This document shows positions 38,153-45,417 of a stretch of DNA of 48,274 nt, one piece after another (position 1 is the first letter of the stretch; each line of letters begins with the position of its first letter). Position numbers and translations under genes: made by a program. Origin of the DNA: Caulobacter sp. Root343 (GTDB taxonomy: Bacteria > Pseudomonadota > Alphaproteobacteria > Caulobacterales > Caulobacteraceae); contig NZ_LMDF01000008.1 in assembly GCF_001425745.1 (NCBI RefSeq), positions 205,260 to 253,533 on the forward strand, in the 5' to 3' direction. The notes under the pieces were generated by a model that saw nothing but the letters and a program-made list of their open reading frames with translations, was not told where the DNA came from and did no database searches.

Positions 38153-39961
38153 ATGCGTTTTCAGGACCTTAGAATACCTGTAAAACTGGGCGTTGCATTC
38201 TGTGCTCTGATCATCGCTTCGGCGATTTCGTCGGGCGTGGTGTTCGCCAGTCTCAAGCGTATCGACGAAGCCTCGGTCTCCTCCCAGCGCAGCCTGGCCC
38301 TGGCTGGCCAGGCCGAAGAGGTCATGGCGCTGGTGCTGGAGCAGCAGAACGCCCTGCGCGGTTACGTCATCCTGGGCGATCCAAAGTTCGTCGACACCTA
38401 TGCGCAGGCCAAGAGCAAGTTCGACGCCCGCCTCGACGCCTTCGAGGCCAAGACCACGGTTCCCGAACAGAAGGCCCGTATCGAGCGCCTGCGCGGCGCC
38501 ATGGCCGACTGGCGGCGCGACATCGGCGAGCCGGCCCTGGCCCTGATGGCCGATCCGGCCAGCCGCGAACAGGCCGGTCAGCTGGCCGGCAAGAAGAGCC
38601 TGACCAAGATCCGCGCCATCCAGAAGGAATTGGTGCAGGCCTCCCAGGAACGCGTGGCGATCCGGGTCAAGCAAGCCAAGGCCGCCCAGCGGATGGCGAC
38701 CTGGTCGCTGCTGATCGGCGGCGCGGCCGCCCTGGCCATCGCCGGCCTGATGGGCTGGCTGCTGTCGGCGGCCATCGGCGCCCCCGTCGCGGCCATGACC
38801 ACGGCCATGCGCCGGCTCTCGGCGGGCGACCACGACATCGCGGTCCCGGCCGTCGGCCGCAAGGACGAGGTCGGCCAGATGGCCGACGCGGTCGTCGTCT
38901 TCAAGAACGCCGCCATCGAGAAGCTGCGCATCGAGGCCGAGGTCGAGGCCCACCGGGCCGCCGCAGAGGCCGAGCGCGCCCAGCGTGAGCGCGAGAAGGC
39001 CGCCGAGGCCGAGGCCGACGCCTTCGCCATGACCGCCCTGGCCCAGGCGCTGGATCGCCTGGCGTCCGGCGACCTGACCTTCCGCATCACCGCCCAGCTG
39101 GCCCCCAAGACCGCCCGGCTGAAGAGCGACTTCAACACCGCCGCCGACCGCCTGCAGGGCGCCCTGCGCGGCATCAACGGCGCCACCGGCGGCATCCACG
39201 CCGGCTCGGAGGAGATCGCCCAGGCCTCGGACGACCTGTCGCGCCGCACCGAGCAGCAGGCCGCCAGCCTGGAAGAGACCGCCGCCGCCCTCGACGAGAT
39301 CACCGCCACGGTCCGCAAGACCGCCTCGGGGGCCCTGGAGGTCTCCAGCCTGGTCGCCCAGGCCCGCGCCGGGGCCGAGCGCTCGGGGACGATCGTCGAG
39401 CAGGCGGTCACGGCCATGAGCCAGATCGAAACCTCGTCGAACCAGGTCAACCAGATCATCGGGGTGATCGACGAGATCGCCTTCCAGACCAACCTGCTGG
39501 CCCTCAACGCCGGGGTCGAGGCCGCTCGGGCCGGCGACGCCGGTCGCGGTTTCGCCGTGGTCGCGCAAGAGGTGCGGGCCCTGGCCCAGCGCTCGGCCGA
39601 CGCGGCCAAGGAGATCAAGACCCTGATCTCGACCTCCAGCCAGCAGGTCGGCGCCGGGGTCGACCTGGTGGCCCAGACCGGCGAGGCCCTGCGCGCCATC
39701 GTCGGCCAGGTCGCCTCGATCGACGCCCTGGTCAAGGAGATCGCCGCCTCGGCCCAGGAGCAGTCCACGGGCCTGCACCAGGTCAATGTCGCGGTGAACC
39801 AGATGGACCAGGTCGTCCAGCAGAACGCCGCCATGGTCGAGGAAGCCACCGCCGCCACCCACTCGCTGAAGGGCGAGGCCGGCGAGCTGGCGGTGCTGGT
39901 CAGCCGCTTCCAGGTCGGCTCGGCCGAGGTCGGCGCGGTCGAGCGGGCGCGAGCGGCCTAG
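38153..39961 (+). CDS. Methyl-accepting chemotaxis protein
   Basis: This is a 602-residue inner-membrane chemoreceptor. An N-terminal membrane helix (about 9-31) is followed by a mostly helical periplasmic four-helix-bundle sensor of about 150 residues with LVLEQQNALRGYVILGD, then the second membrane helix (about 181-205). HAMP-like linkers follow at about 205-260 and 300-350. The signalling tip near residue 435 is canonical (IDEIAFQTNLLALNAGVEAA and GRGFAVVAQEVRALAQRSADAAKEI shapes). The C-terminus lacks the CheR-tethering pentapeptide. ATG 38153 is preferred to GTG 38147 because GGGG is too close to the latter. The ligand is unknown; no che genes are adjacent. Confidence 0.93.
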   Translation: MRFQDLRIPVKLGVAFCALIIASAISSGVVFASLKRIDEASVSSQRSLALAGQAEEVMALVLEQQNALRGYVILGDPKFVDTYAQAKSKFDARLDAFEAKTTVPEQKARIERLRGAMADWRRDIGEPALALMADPASREQAGQLAGKKSLTKIRAIQKELVQASQERVAIRVKQAKAAQRMATWSLLIGGAAALAIAGLMGWLLSAAIGAPVAAMTTAMRRLSAGDHDIAVPAVGRKDEVGQMADAVVVFKNAAIEKLRIEAEVEAHRAAAEAERAQREREKAAEAEADAFAMTALAQALDRLASGDLTFRITAQLAPKTARLKSDFNTAADRLQGALRGINGATGGIHAGSEEIAQASDDLSRRTEQQAASLEETAAALDEITATVRKTASGALEVSSLVAQARAGAERSGTIVEQAVTAMSQIETSSNQVNQIIGVIDEIAFQTNLLALNAGVEAARAGDAGRGFAVVAQEVRALAQRSADAAKEIKTLISTSSQQVGAGVDLVAQTGEALRAIVGQVASIDALVKEIAASAQEQSTGLHQVNVAVNQMDQVVQQNAAMVEEATAATHSLKGEAGELAVLVSRFQVGSAEVGAVERARAA

Positions 39962-39980
39962 CCTTCGAAAGCAAAACACC

Positions 39981-40118
39981 GCCTCCCTGGGCCTTGTGCC
40001 CGGGGCCCATCGTTCAGGGACGACGGCGCCGAACACGCGCGCGCCCACGATGCCGCAACCGCCCGGCGTCGCCGCGCCTGGCCGCACCCTGGATCCTGGG
40101 CACAAGGCCCAGGAAGGC
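39981..40118. repeat. 138-bp element with 21-base inverted ends
   Basis: The left end 39981-40001 and right end 40098-40118 are inverted copies with one mismatch; the perfect core is CCTGGGCCTTGTGCCC / GGGCACAAGGCCCAGG. The interior is very GC-rich and carries shorter partial palindromes. It starts 20 bases after the chemoreceptor stop. It differs in sequence from the TGTCATCCCGG elements, so it is a second family; no other copy is in the window. Confidence 0.85.
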
Positions 40119-40189
40119 GGGATTGGCGGAGCGTTTGCGGGAAGCCTTCTCTCCACGCCCGCTTCCACTTACCAGCGATCACGTTCTAC

Positions 40190-40220
40190 GCTCCTCCCAA
40201 CGACAAGAGTTGGGAGGAGC
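40190..40220 (+). promoter_or_regulatory. Shine-Dalgarno-sequestering hairpin / palindromic operator
   Basis: GCTCCTCCCAAC (40190-40201), a 7-base loop GACAAGA, then GTTGGGAGGAGC (40209-40220) form a perfect 12-bp stem ending two bases before the ATG at 40223. The 3' arm contains the whole ribosome site GGGAGGAG, so the folded mRNA would be untranslatable. It might equally be a DNA operator. Confidence 0.7.
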
Positions 40221-40222
40221 GG

Positions 40223-41842
40223 ATGACACCGGGCCTGATGCAGACCCCGCCGCTGATGATCAGCGGCATCCTCACCTATGCGGCCCAGGCCCATGGCGCG
40301 CGCGAGATCGTCTCCCGCCTGATCGACGAGCCCCTGTGGCGCTACGACTATGCGGACCTTGGCCGGCGCGCGGCCCGGGCGGCGCACGCGCTGAAGCGCC
40401 TGGGCGTGACCTCCGGCGACCGCGTCACCTCCCTAGCCTGGAACACCCACCGGCACCTGGAGCTGTTCTACGCCGTGCCCGGGATCGGGGCGGTGCTGCA
40501 CACGGCCAATCCGCGCCTGTTCGACGAGCAGATCGTCTACACGATCAACCACGCCGAAAGCACGGTGCTGTTCTTCGACCGTAATTTCGCGGCCCTGGTC
40601 GAGCGGATCGCGCCGCAGCTGACGACCGTGAAGACCTTCGTCATGCTGTCCGACGCCGAGCGGACCCTTCCCGGATCGGTGGGCGCGATCAGCTACGAGA
40701 CCCTAATCGCCGGCGAGCCCGAGACGATTGACTGGCCCAGCTTCGACGAGAACGCGGGGGCTTTCCTCTGCTACACCTCGGGCACGACGGGCGATCCGAA
40801 AGGGGTGCTCTATTCGCACCGGGCGGTGGTGCTGCACGCCATGGCGGGAGGCTTGAACAGCGCCTTCGGCTTTACCGCGTTCGACGTGGTCATGCCCTGC
40901 TCCAGCCTCTATCACGCCACCGCCTGGGGCCTGCCGTTCAGCGCGCCGCTGTGCGGGGCCAAGCTCGTTTTGCCCGCCGACAAGATGGATGGCGCCTCGC
41001 TCCACGCCTTGATCGAGGGCGAGGGCGTGACCTTCACCGGCGGGGTGCCGACTATCTGGACGATGTACCTGGCCTGGCTGGAGAAGAACGACGCTTCGCC
41101 GACGACGCTCAAGCGGGTGGTGATCGGCGGCAGCGCCGTGCCGCGCGCCATGGCCGAGGCGTTCAAGCGCCTCTATGGCGTCCAGACCCTGCAGATCTGG
41201 GGCATGACCGAGACCTGTCCGATCGGCGTCGTCGCCACCCCCACGCCCGCCCTCGCCGCCCTGGGCGAGGCGGCGATGGACGAGGCGATCTGGACCCGCC
41301 AGGGCCGGCTGCAGTTCGGCATCGAACTGAAGGTCGAGACCGAGGACGGCGCCGACGCGCCCCGGGACGGCGAGACCTCCGGGGCCCTGCTGGTGCGCGG
41401 CCCCTGGGTGGTCCGGCGATACTTCCGCCAGGCGGCCGACGCCGCCCGCGCCGACGGCTGGTTCGACACCGGCGACATCGCCACCCTCGACACCAACGGC
41501 TTCATGCGCATCACCGACCGCCAGAAGGACGTCATCAAGTCGGGCGGCGAGTGGATCAGCTCGATCGACCTGGAGAACGTCGCCGTCGGCTGTCCCGGCG
41601 TGAAGGTCGCCGCCGTGATCGGCGTGCCGCACCCCAAGTGGGAGGAACGGCCGCTGCTGGTCATCGAGGCCCACGAGGGCGTGACCGTGACCAAGGCCGC
41701 CGTGCTCGACTACCTGGCCCCGCGCATCGTCAAGTGGTGGACCCCCGACGACGTGGTCTTCGCCCCGGTGCCGCTGACCGCTACGGGCAAGATCGACAAG
41801 AAGGTGCTGCGCGAGGCGTGGAAGGGGCATCTGAGTGGGTAG
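40223..41842 (+). CDS. Fatty-acyl-CoA synthetase (AMP-forming)
   Basis: This is a 539-residue adenylate-forming ligase that activates a fatty acid to its acyl-CoA using ATP. The AMP loop is CYTSGTTGDPKGVLYSHR (about 185-200). Further motifs are LPFSAPLCGAKLVLP, GGSAVPRAM, QIWGMTETCPIG, GWFDTGDIATLD, DRQKDVIKSGGEWISS and the C-terminal catalytic lysine in LTATGKIDKKVLRE. The overall shape (EPLWRYDYADLGRRAARAAHAL, HLELFYAVPGIGAVLHTANPRLF) fits the medium/long-chain AlkK-like branch. ATG 40223 is directed by GGAGG in a hairpin; ATG 40238 is a fall-back. It is a single gene. Confidence 0.94.
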   Translation: MTPGLMQTPPLMISGILTYAAQAHGAREIVSRLIDEPLWRYDYADLGRRAARAAHALKRLGVTSGDRVTSLAWNTHRHLELFYAVPGIGAVLHTANPRLFDEQIVYTINHAESTVLFFDRNFAALVERIAPQLTTVKTFVMLSDAERTLPGSVGAISYETLIAGEPETIDWPSFDENAGAFLCYTSGTTGDPKGVLYSHRAVVLHAMAGGLNSAFGFTAFDVVMPCSSLYHATAWGLPFSAPLCGAKLVLPADKMDGASLHALIEGEGVTFTGGVPTIWTMYLAWLEKNDASPTTLKRVVIGGSAVPRAMAEAFKRLYGVQTLQIWGMTETCPIGVVATPTPALAALGEAAMDEAIWTRQGRLQFGIELKVETEDGADAPRDGETSGALLVRGPWVVRRYFRQAADAARADGWFDTGDIATLDTNGFMRITDRQKDVIKSGGEWISSIDLENVAVGCPGVKVAAVIGVPHPKWEERPLLVIEAHEGVTVTKAAVLDYLAPRIVKWWTPDDVVFAPVPLTATGKIDKKVLREAWKGHLSG

Positions 41843-41860
41843 ATTCAGGCCGAGCGCGGT

Positions 41861-41905
41861 ATAAGTTCAAGATACTTGACTCCGTAATTAATTTTATTAA
41901 GTTCG
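41861..41905 (+). promoter_or_regulatory. AT-rich promoter with palindrome before the DUF2089 operon
   Basis: In a GC-rich window this stretch is strikingly AT-rich. TCAAG-ATA-CTTGA (41867-41879) is a perfect short palindrome whose right arm overlaps a -35-like TTGACT (41876-41881). TATTAA about 13 bases on may serve as -10. Autoregulation by the helix-turn-helix product of the next gene is a reasonable guess. Confidence 0.4.
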
Positions 41906-41930
41906 TGATCAAGAAACTGGATCTCGAACG

Positions 41931-42323
41931 ATGACGCGCGCCCCCACCGACTGGCAGGATTTGACCCGACTGACCGGCGGCGACACGTTCGTCGTCGAAC
42001 GCGTGCGACTGACCGGCAAGGACATCGCCATCGAGGGCGCCTTCGCCCTGCCGCGGCTGGCCAACCTGACCGCCGAGGACCAGGTGTTCGTCGCCGCCTT
42101 CGTGCGTAGCCACGGTTCCATCAAGGACATGGAGCAGCTGTTCGGGGTCAGCTATCCGACCGTGAAGGCGCGGCTGAACCGCATCGCCGCCAGCCTGGAA
42201 TTCATCGACGAAGCCCCGCCGCCGCCCGTCGCCGCCGATCACTCCGAAGTGCTGGCGCGGCTGGAGCGCGGCGAGATCTCGGCGGAGGCGGCGATCGCCG
42301 CCCTAGAGCAAGGAACGCGCTGA
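41931..42323 (+). CDS. DUF2089 helix-turn-helix protein
   Basis: This is a 130-residue DUF2089-like protein. After an N-terminal strand region (FVVERVRLTGKDIAIEGAFALPRLANL) comes a sigma-like helix-turn-helix at about 48-90 (DQVFVAAFVRSHGSIKDMEQLFGVSYPTVKARLNRI in outline), the hallmark of the family. The C-terminal 30 residues (VLARLERGEISAEAAIAALEQ) match the SHOCT-like helical hairpin that starts the third gene of this operon (ILKMLSDGKLSAEEAERLLDAL). The classic N-terminal zinc-ribbon of DUF2089 is absent. It is the first gene of three with one-base overlap to the second; likely a transcription regulator of the operon. Confidence 0.85.
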   Translation: MTRAPTDWQDLTRLTGGDTFVVERVRLTGKDIAIEGAFALPRLANLTAEDQVFVAAFVRSHGSIKDMEQLFGVSYPTVKARLNRIAASLEFIDEAPPPPVAADHSEVLARLERGEISAEAAIAALEQGTR

Positions 42324-42586
42324 TGGCCCTGGTCGGAACCGTCCTGCCGCCCCTGCCCGCCCGTCGCCGGACGGCGGTGCGCCTCTGGCTGCCGCTGACT
42401 CCGCTGTGGATCGTGCTGGCCCCAGTCGCCTTGGTCCTCGCGCCGCTGACCCTGCTGGTTCCAGCCTGCCGCCACATGCGCCCCTATCGCGCCGCCCTGA
42501 GCCTGGGTGCGGTGCTGCTGAGCCTCTCCGGCACGGACGTCGAGGTCGACGCCCATCACACGCTCGTCCGCATCCGCATCTTCTGA
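42323..42586 (+). CDS. Small membrane protein (87 aa)
   Basis: This is an 87-residue protein overlapping the DUF2089 stop by one base (TGATG). A strongly hydrophobic stretch (about 22-48, LWLPLTPLWIVLAPVALVLAPLTLLVP) is long enough for one or two membrane passes. It ends in HTLVRIRIF, which may be a strand. No known family is recognised. In similar DUF2089 clusters of other bacteria a small hydrophobic protein or a YvlB-like protein follows (memory). It is probably the membrane partner of the flanking cytoplasmic proteins. Confidence 0.75.
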   Translation: MALVGTVLPPLPARRRTAVRLWLPLTPLWIVLAPVALVLAPLTLLVPACRHMRPYRAALSLGAVLLSLSGTDVEVDAHHTLVRIRIF

Positions 42587-42598
42587 AGGAAAACCGCC

Positions 42599-43012
42599 AT
42601 GAACCCCGATCGCCTTCGCATCCTGAAGATGCTGTCCGACGGCAAGCTCTCCGCCGAGGAGGCCGAGCGCCTGCTGGACGCCTTGAACGCGTCGTCCGCG
42701 ACCGGGCCCGCCCCGCTGGCGGCCGCCCCGCCTCGTTATTTCCGGGTGTTGGTCGACACGATCGACGGACAGGGCCCGACCAAGGTCAATATCCGCGTAC
42801 CGATGCAGCTGTTGCGGGCCGGCGTGCGGCTCAGCGCCCTGATCCCGCCGGCCGCTCGCGACGAGGTCAACGCCGCCATGGCCAGCAAGGGCCTGCCGTT
42901 CGACATCAACCAGCTCAAGCCCGAGAACCTGGACGAGTTGGTCGCCAGCCTGAGCGAGCTGACCGTCAACGTCGACCGCGACGACACCCGCGTGCGGGTG
43001 TTCTGCGAATAG
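42599..43012 (+). CDS. SHOCT-like / YvlB-type protein (137 aa)
   Basis: This is a 137-residue protein starting with a SHOCT/YvlB-like helical hairpin (RLRILKMLSDGKLSAEEAERLLDAL, 5-29), a linker of alanine and proline, and a domain FRVLVDTIDGQGPTKVNIRVPMQLLRAGVRLSALIP that is typical of proteins paired with DUF2089. The second half (PENLDELVASLSELTVNVDRDDTRVRVFCE) is alpha/beta. The hairpin motif is also found at the C-terminus of the first gene product, so the two may interact through it. It is 12 bases after the membrane protein gene with AAGGAAA as ribosome site. Function unknown; the YvlB/LiaX relatives are tied to envelope stress. Confidence 0.8.
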   Translation: MNPDRLRILKMLSDGKLSAEEAERLLDALNASSATGPAPLAAAPPRYFRVLVDTIDGQGPTKVNIRVPMQLLRAGVRLSALIPPAARDEVNAAMASKGLPFDINQLKPENLDELVASLSELTVNVDRDDTRVRVFCE

Positions 43013-43018
43013 GCGCTC

Positions 43019-43495
43019 CTAGAACCTCAGCCGCCAACTCTCCGACACCAGGTCCGCGCCGAACCCGTCATACGGCCAGCTGTCCTCCAGCACGAAGCCG
43101 GCGGCGGCGTAGAGCTTGCGGGCGGGCAGCAGGTTGGCCTGGGTCCACAGCACGACCTCGGCATAGCCGGCGTCCCGCGCGAACCCCAGGCAGGCGGCGA
43201 TCAGGGCCTGGCCGACGCCCAGGCCGCGCGCCGACGGCTCGACCAGCAGCAGGCGCAGGCGGCCGACCGCGTCGCTCTCGCGCGCCAGCAGGATCGAGCC
43301 GACCTTTTGGCCCTCATGCTCGGCGATCCAGCAGGCCTCGCGGGCCGGGTCGTGGGTCTTGACGTAGTCGGAGACCACGCCGGCCACCACGCCCTCGAAC
43401 CGGTGATCCCAGCCCTGCTCGGCGGCGTAGAGCGCGCCGTGGCGCTGGACGATCCAGCCCAGGTCGCCGGGCGCGGGCGGACGCAGGGCGATCAT
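43019..43495 (-). CDS. GNAT acetyltransferase
   Basis: This is a 158-residue GNAT-family acetyltransferase. Features are IALRPPAPGDLGWIVQRHGALY at the start, a middle strand VGSILLARE, the core LRLLLVEPSARGLGVGQALIAACLGFARDAGY with the acetyl-CoA pyrophosphate loop (R-G-L-G-V-G), and ARKLYAAAGFVLEDSW. The opening is like the acetyl half of MarR-acetyltransferase fusion proteins and of stand-alone relatives. The substrate is unknown. Its ATG overlaps the preceding SRPBCC stop by four bases (ATGA), so they are translated together. Confidence 0.9.
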   Translation of the reverse strand: MIALRPPAPGDLGWIVQRHGALYAAEQGWDHRFEGVVAGVVSDYVKTHDPAREACWIAEHEGQKVGSILLARESDAVGRLRLLLVEPSARGLGVGQALIAACLGFARDAGYAEVVLWTQANLLPARKLYAAAGFVLEDSWPYDGFGADLVSESWRLRF

Positions 43496-43887
43496 ACTTC
43501 CAGCAGCGCCTTCAGCTTGGCGAGGTCGCGGGCCACCGCCGCCGCGTCACGGTCGAAGGCCGCGTCGTCGTACAGGGTCGGCGGCCGGTAGAGGGTCATG
43601 CCGACCTCGGCCCCCTCGCCATTGGCCACCACCCGCAGCGGCATGTAGAGCTCGGTCCCGTCCGCCAGGGTCACCCAGTGGTCGAGCACGCCATAGGGGT
43701 TCTCCGGCGAGAACCGCACCGTCACGTCGCCGCCAGGGCCGTGGGCGATCCAGTGATCGCCGTCCCGGGTCAAGCCCGAGGCCAGGCCCGCCGCCCACTT
43801 GGGGAAGTTCTCCGGCTTCCAGGCGAAAGCGTAGACCTCCGCCGCCGGCCTGTGGATCCGGATGCTGATGTGCCGGGACTCGAACAT
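43492..43887 (-). CDS. SRPBCC-fold protein (polyketide cyclase-like)
   Basis: This is a 131-residue helix-grip (START-like) protein: SRHISIRIHRPAAEVYAFAWKPENFPKWAAGLASGL at the start is the SRPBCC signature, followed by strands WIAHGPGGDVTVRFSP, YGVLDHWVTLADGTELYMPLRVV and a terminal helix RDLAKLKALLEV. Such proteins form a deep ligand-binding cavity; this one could bind a hydrophobic metabolite, but the ligand is unknown. It overlaps the GNAT gene by four bases and is four bases from the thioesterase gene, so it is the middle of a three-gene operon. Confidence 0.85.
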   Translation of the reverse strand: MFESRHISIRIHRPAAEVYAFAWKPENFPKWAAGLASGLTRDGDHWIAHGPGGDVTVRFSPENPYGVLDHWVTLADGTELYMPLRVVANGEGAEVGMTLYRPPTLYDDAAFDRDAAAVARDLAKLKALLEV

Positions 43888-43891
43888 GCGT

Positions 43892-44287
43892 CTACTCCAC
43901 CGTCATCTGGGTCTGGGTGACCACCGCCACGAGCTTGCCGTCTTCCGTCTCGAGCCGCGTGGTCCAGACGCTGGAGCGGCGGCCGACATGCAGCGGGGTC
44001 GAGGTCGCCACGACCGTGCTCCCCACCTTGGCCGAGCCGATGAAGTTGGTCTTGCTCTCCAGCGTCGTGGTGCGCTTGCCCTCGGGTGTCGACAGGAAGG
44101 CGCCGATGGCCCCCAGCGTGTCGGCCAGGGCCATGGCCGCGCCGCCGTGCAGGATGCCGCCGGCGGTGCACAGGTCGGGCCGAACGACGAGCCGCCCCTC
44201 GACGCGGTCGGGGGCGGCGTGGGTCACCGACACGCCCATCAAGGCGGCGAACGGCAACAGGTCGAGGTCGAAGACGGGCGTGCTCAT
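43892..44287 (-). CDS. PaaI-type hot-dog thioesterase
   Basis: This is a 131-residue thioesterase of the PaaI/YdiI group that hydrolyses acyl- or aryl-CoA. Motifs are MGVSVTHAAPDRVEGRLVV, the catalytic loop GGILHGGAAMALADTLGAIGAF (the HGG box) and TNFIGSAKVGSTVVATSTPLH. The start ATG 44287 yields the usual N-terminus; a longer frame starts at 44323. It is first in the operon with the SRPBCC and GNAT genes. An acyl-CoA-derived compound as shared substrate is possible, but nothing in the sequence specifies it. Confidence 0.9.
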   Translation of the reverse strand: MSTPVFDLDLLPFAALMGVSVTHAAPDRVEGRLVVRPDLCTAGGILHGGAAMALADTLGAIGAFLSTPEGKRTTTLESKTNFIGSAKVGSTVVATSTPLHVGRRSSVWTTRLETEDGKLVAVVTQTQMTVE

Positions 44288-44328
44288 AGGAGCATCTGAC
44301 GCCCGTCTCCTCGCGTCATGCAAGAGGC

Positions 44329-45324
44329 TCAGCGCTCGCTGTCGAGGTGGGCCATCATCGCCTCGGCGTAGCGCGTGCCCGCCACCGCCTCGGCCGGCAC
44401 GGCGGCCTCGATGGCGGCTAGATCCTCGGGCGTCAGATTCACCGCCAGCGCGCCCAGGGCCTCGGCCAGCCGGTCCCGACGGCGGGCCCCGATCAGCGGG
44501 ACGATGTCGTCGCCGCGTGAGGCCACCCAGGCGATGGCGGCCTGGGCCGTGGTCACGCCCTTGCTCTCCGCGACGCCGCGCAGGGCCTCGGCGAGCGCCA
44601 GGTTGGCGTCGAGGTTTTGGCCGGCGAAGCGCGGGCTCATGGCCCGGAAGTCGCGGCCGACCTTGCCGCTGTCCTTGGTCCAGTGACCGCTGATCAGGCC
44701 GCGCGACAGCACGCCATAGGCCGTCATGCCGATGCCCAACTCGCGCAAGGTCGGCAGGATGTCGGCCTCGACGCCGCGCGAGATCAGCGAATACTCGATC
44801 TGCAGGTCGACGATCGGCGCCACCTTGGCGGCCCGGCGGATCGTCTCGGAGCCGACTTCCGACAGGCCGATGTGGCGGACATACCCGGCCTGGACCATCT
44901 CGGCGATCGCCCCGACCGTGTCCTCGATCGGCACGTCGGGATCCAGGCGCGAGGGCCGGTAGATGTCGATGTAGTCGACGCCTAGGCGCTTGAGGCTATA
45001 GGCCAGGAAGTTCTTGATCGCGGCGGGACGGCCGTCATAGCCCAGGAACTGGCCGACCGGGTCGCGCAGGGCCCCGGTCTTGACGCTGAGCACCAGCTTG
45101 TCGCGCTTGTGGCTCTTCAGCGCCTCGCCGATCAGCATCTCGTTGTGGCCCATGCCGTAGAAGTCGCCGGTGTCGATCAGGGTGATCCCGGCCTCGACGG
45201 CGGCGTCGAAGGTGGCCAGGCTCTCGGCCCGGTCGCTGGGGCCGTACATGTCCGACATGCCCATGCAGCCGAGGCCGAAGGCGGAAACGACGGGGCCGGT
45301 CTTGCCGAGTTGGCGGGTTTTCAT
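44329..45324 (-). CDS. Aldo/keto reductase
   Basis: This is a 331-residue NADPH-dependent aldo/keto reductase, (beta/alpha)8 barrel, close to the YakC/pyridoxal-reductase-like group. The N-terminus MKTRQLGKTGPVVSAFGLGCMG is standard. Catalytic Asp51, Tyr56 (LIDTGDFYG) and Lys82 (LSVKTG) are present. The fourth tetrad residue, normally His in Y-x-x-H-R-x-D-P, is Ser125 here (YRPSRLDPD), an odd change that may alter carbonyl polarisation. The start has GGAGAA upstream. It is divergent from a LysR regulator 93 bases away, the classical arrangement of a regulator with its target. Confidence 0.9.
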   Translation of the reverse strand: MKTRQLGKTGPVVSAFGLGCMGMSDMYGPSDRAESLATFDAAVEAGITLIDTGDFYGMGHNEMLIGEALKSHKRDKLVLSVKTGALRDPVGQFLGYDGRPAAIKNFLAYSLKRLGVDYIDIYRPSRLDPDVPIEDTVGAIAEMVQAGYVRHIGLSEVGSETIRRAAKVAPIVDLQIEYSLISRGVEADILPTLRELGIGMTAYGVLSRGLISGHWTKDSGKVGRDFRAMSPRFAGQNLDANLALAEALRGVAESKGVTTAQAAIAWVASRGDDIVPLIGARRRDRLAEALGALAVNLTPEDLAAIEAAVPAEAVAGTRYAEAMMAHLDSER

Positions 45325-45417
45325 GGGGGTTCTCCGGTTGGCGGAGCGGGTTATGCGCTCGATCGCTTCGTGCGATAATCCATGCAAGTCCGCACGGGCC
45401 GTTCTGGATTTCGCACA

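Noticed and set aside
41888..41900. TTAA-N5-TTAA as a CtrA site before the DUF2089 operon
   Set aside because: Spacing is five, not the seven bases required for a full CtrA site.
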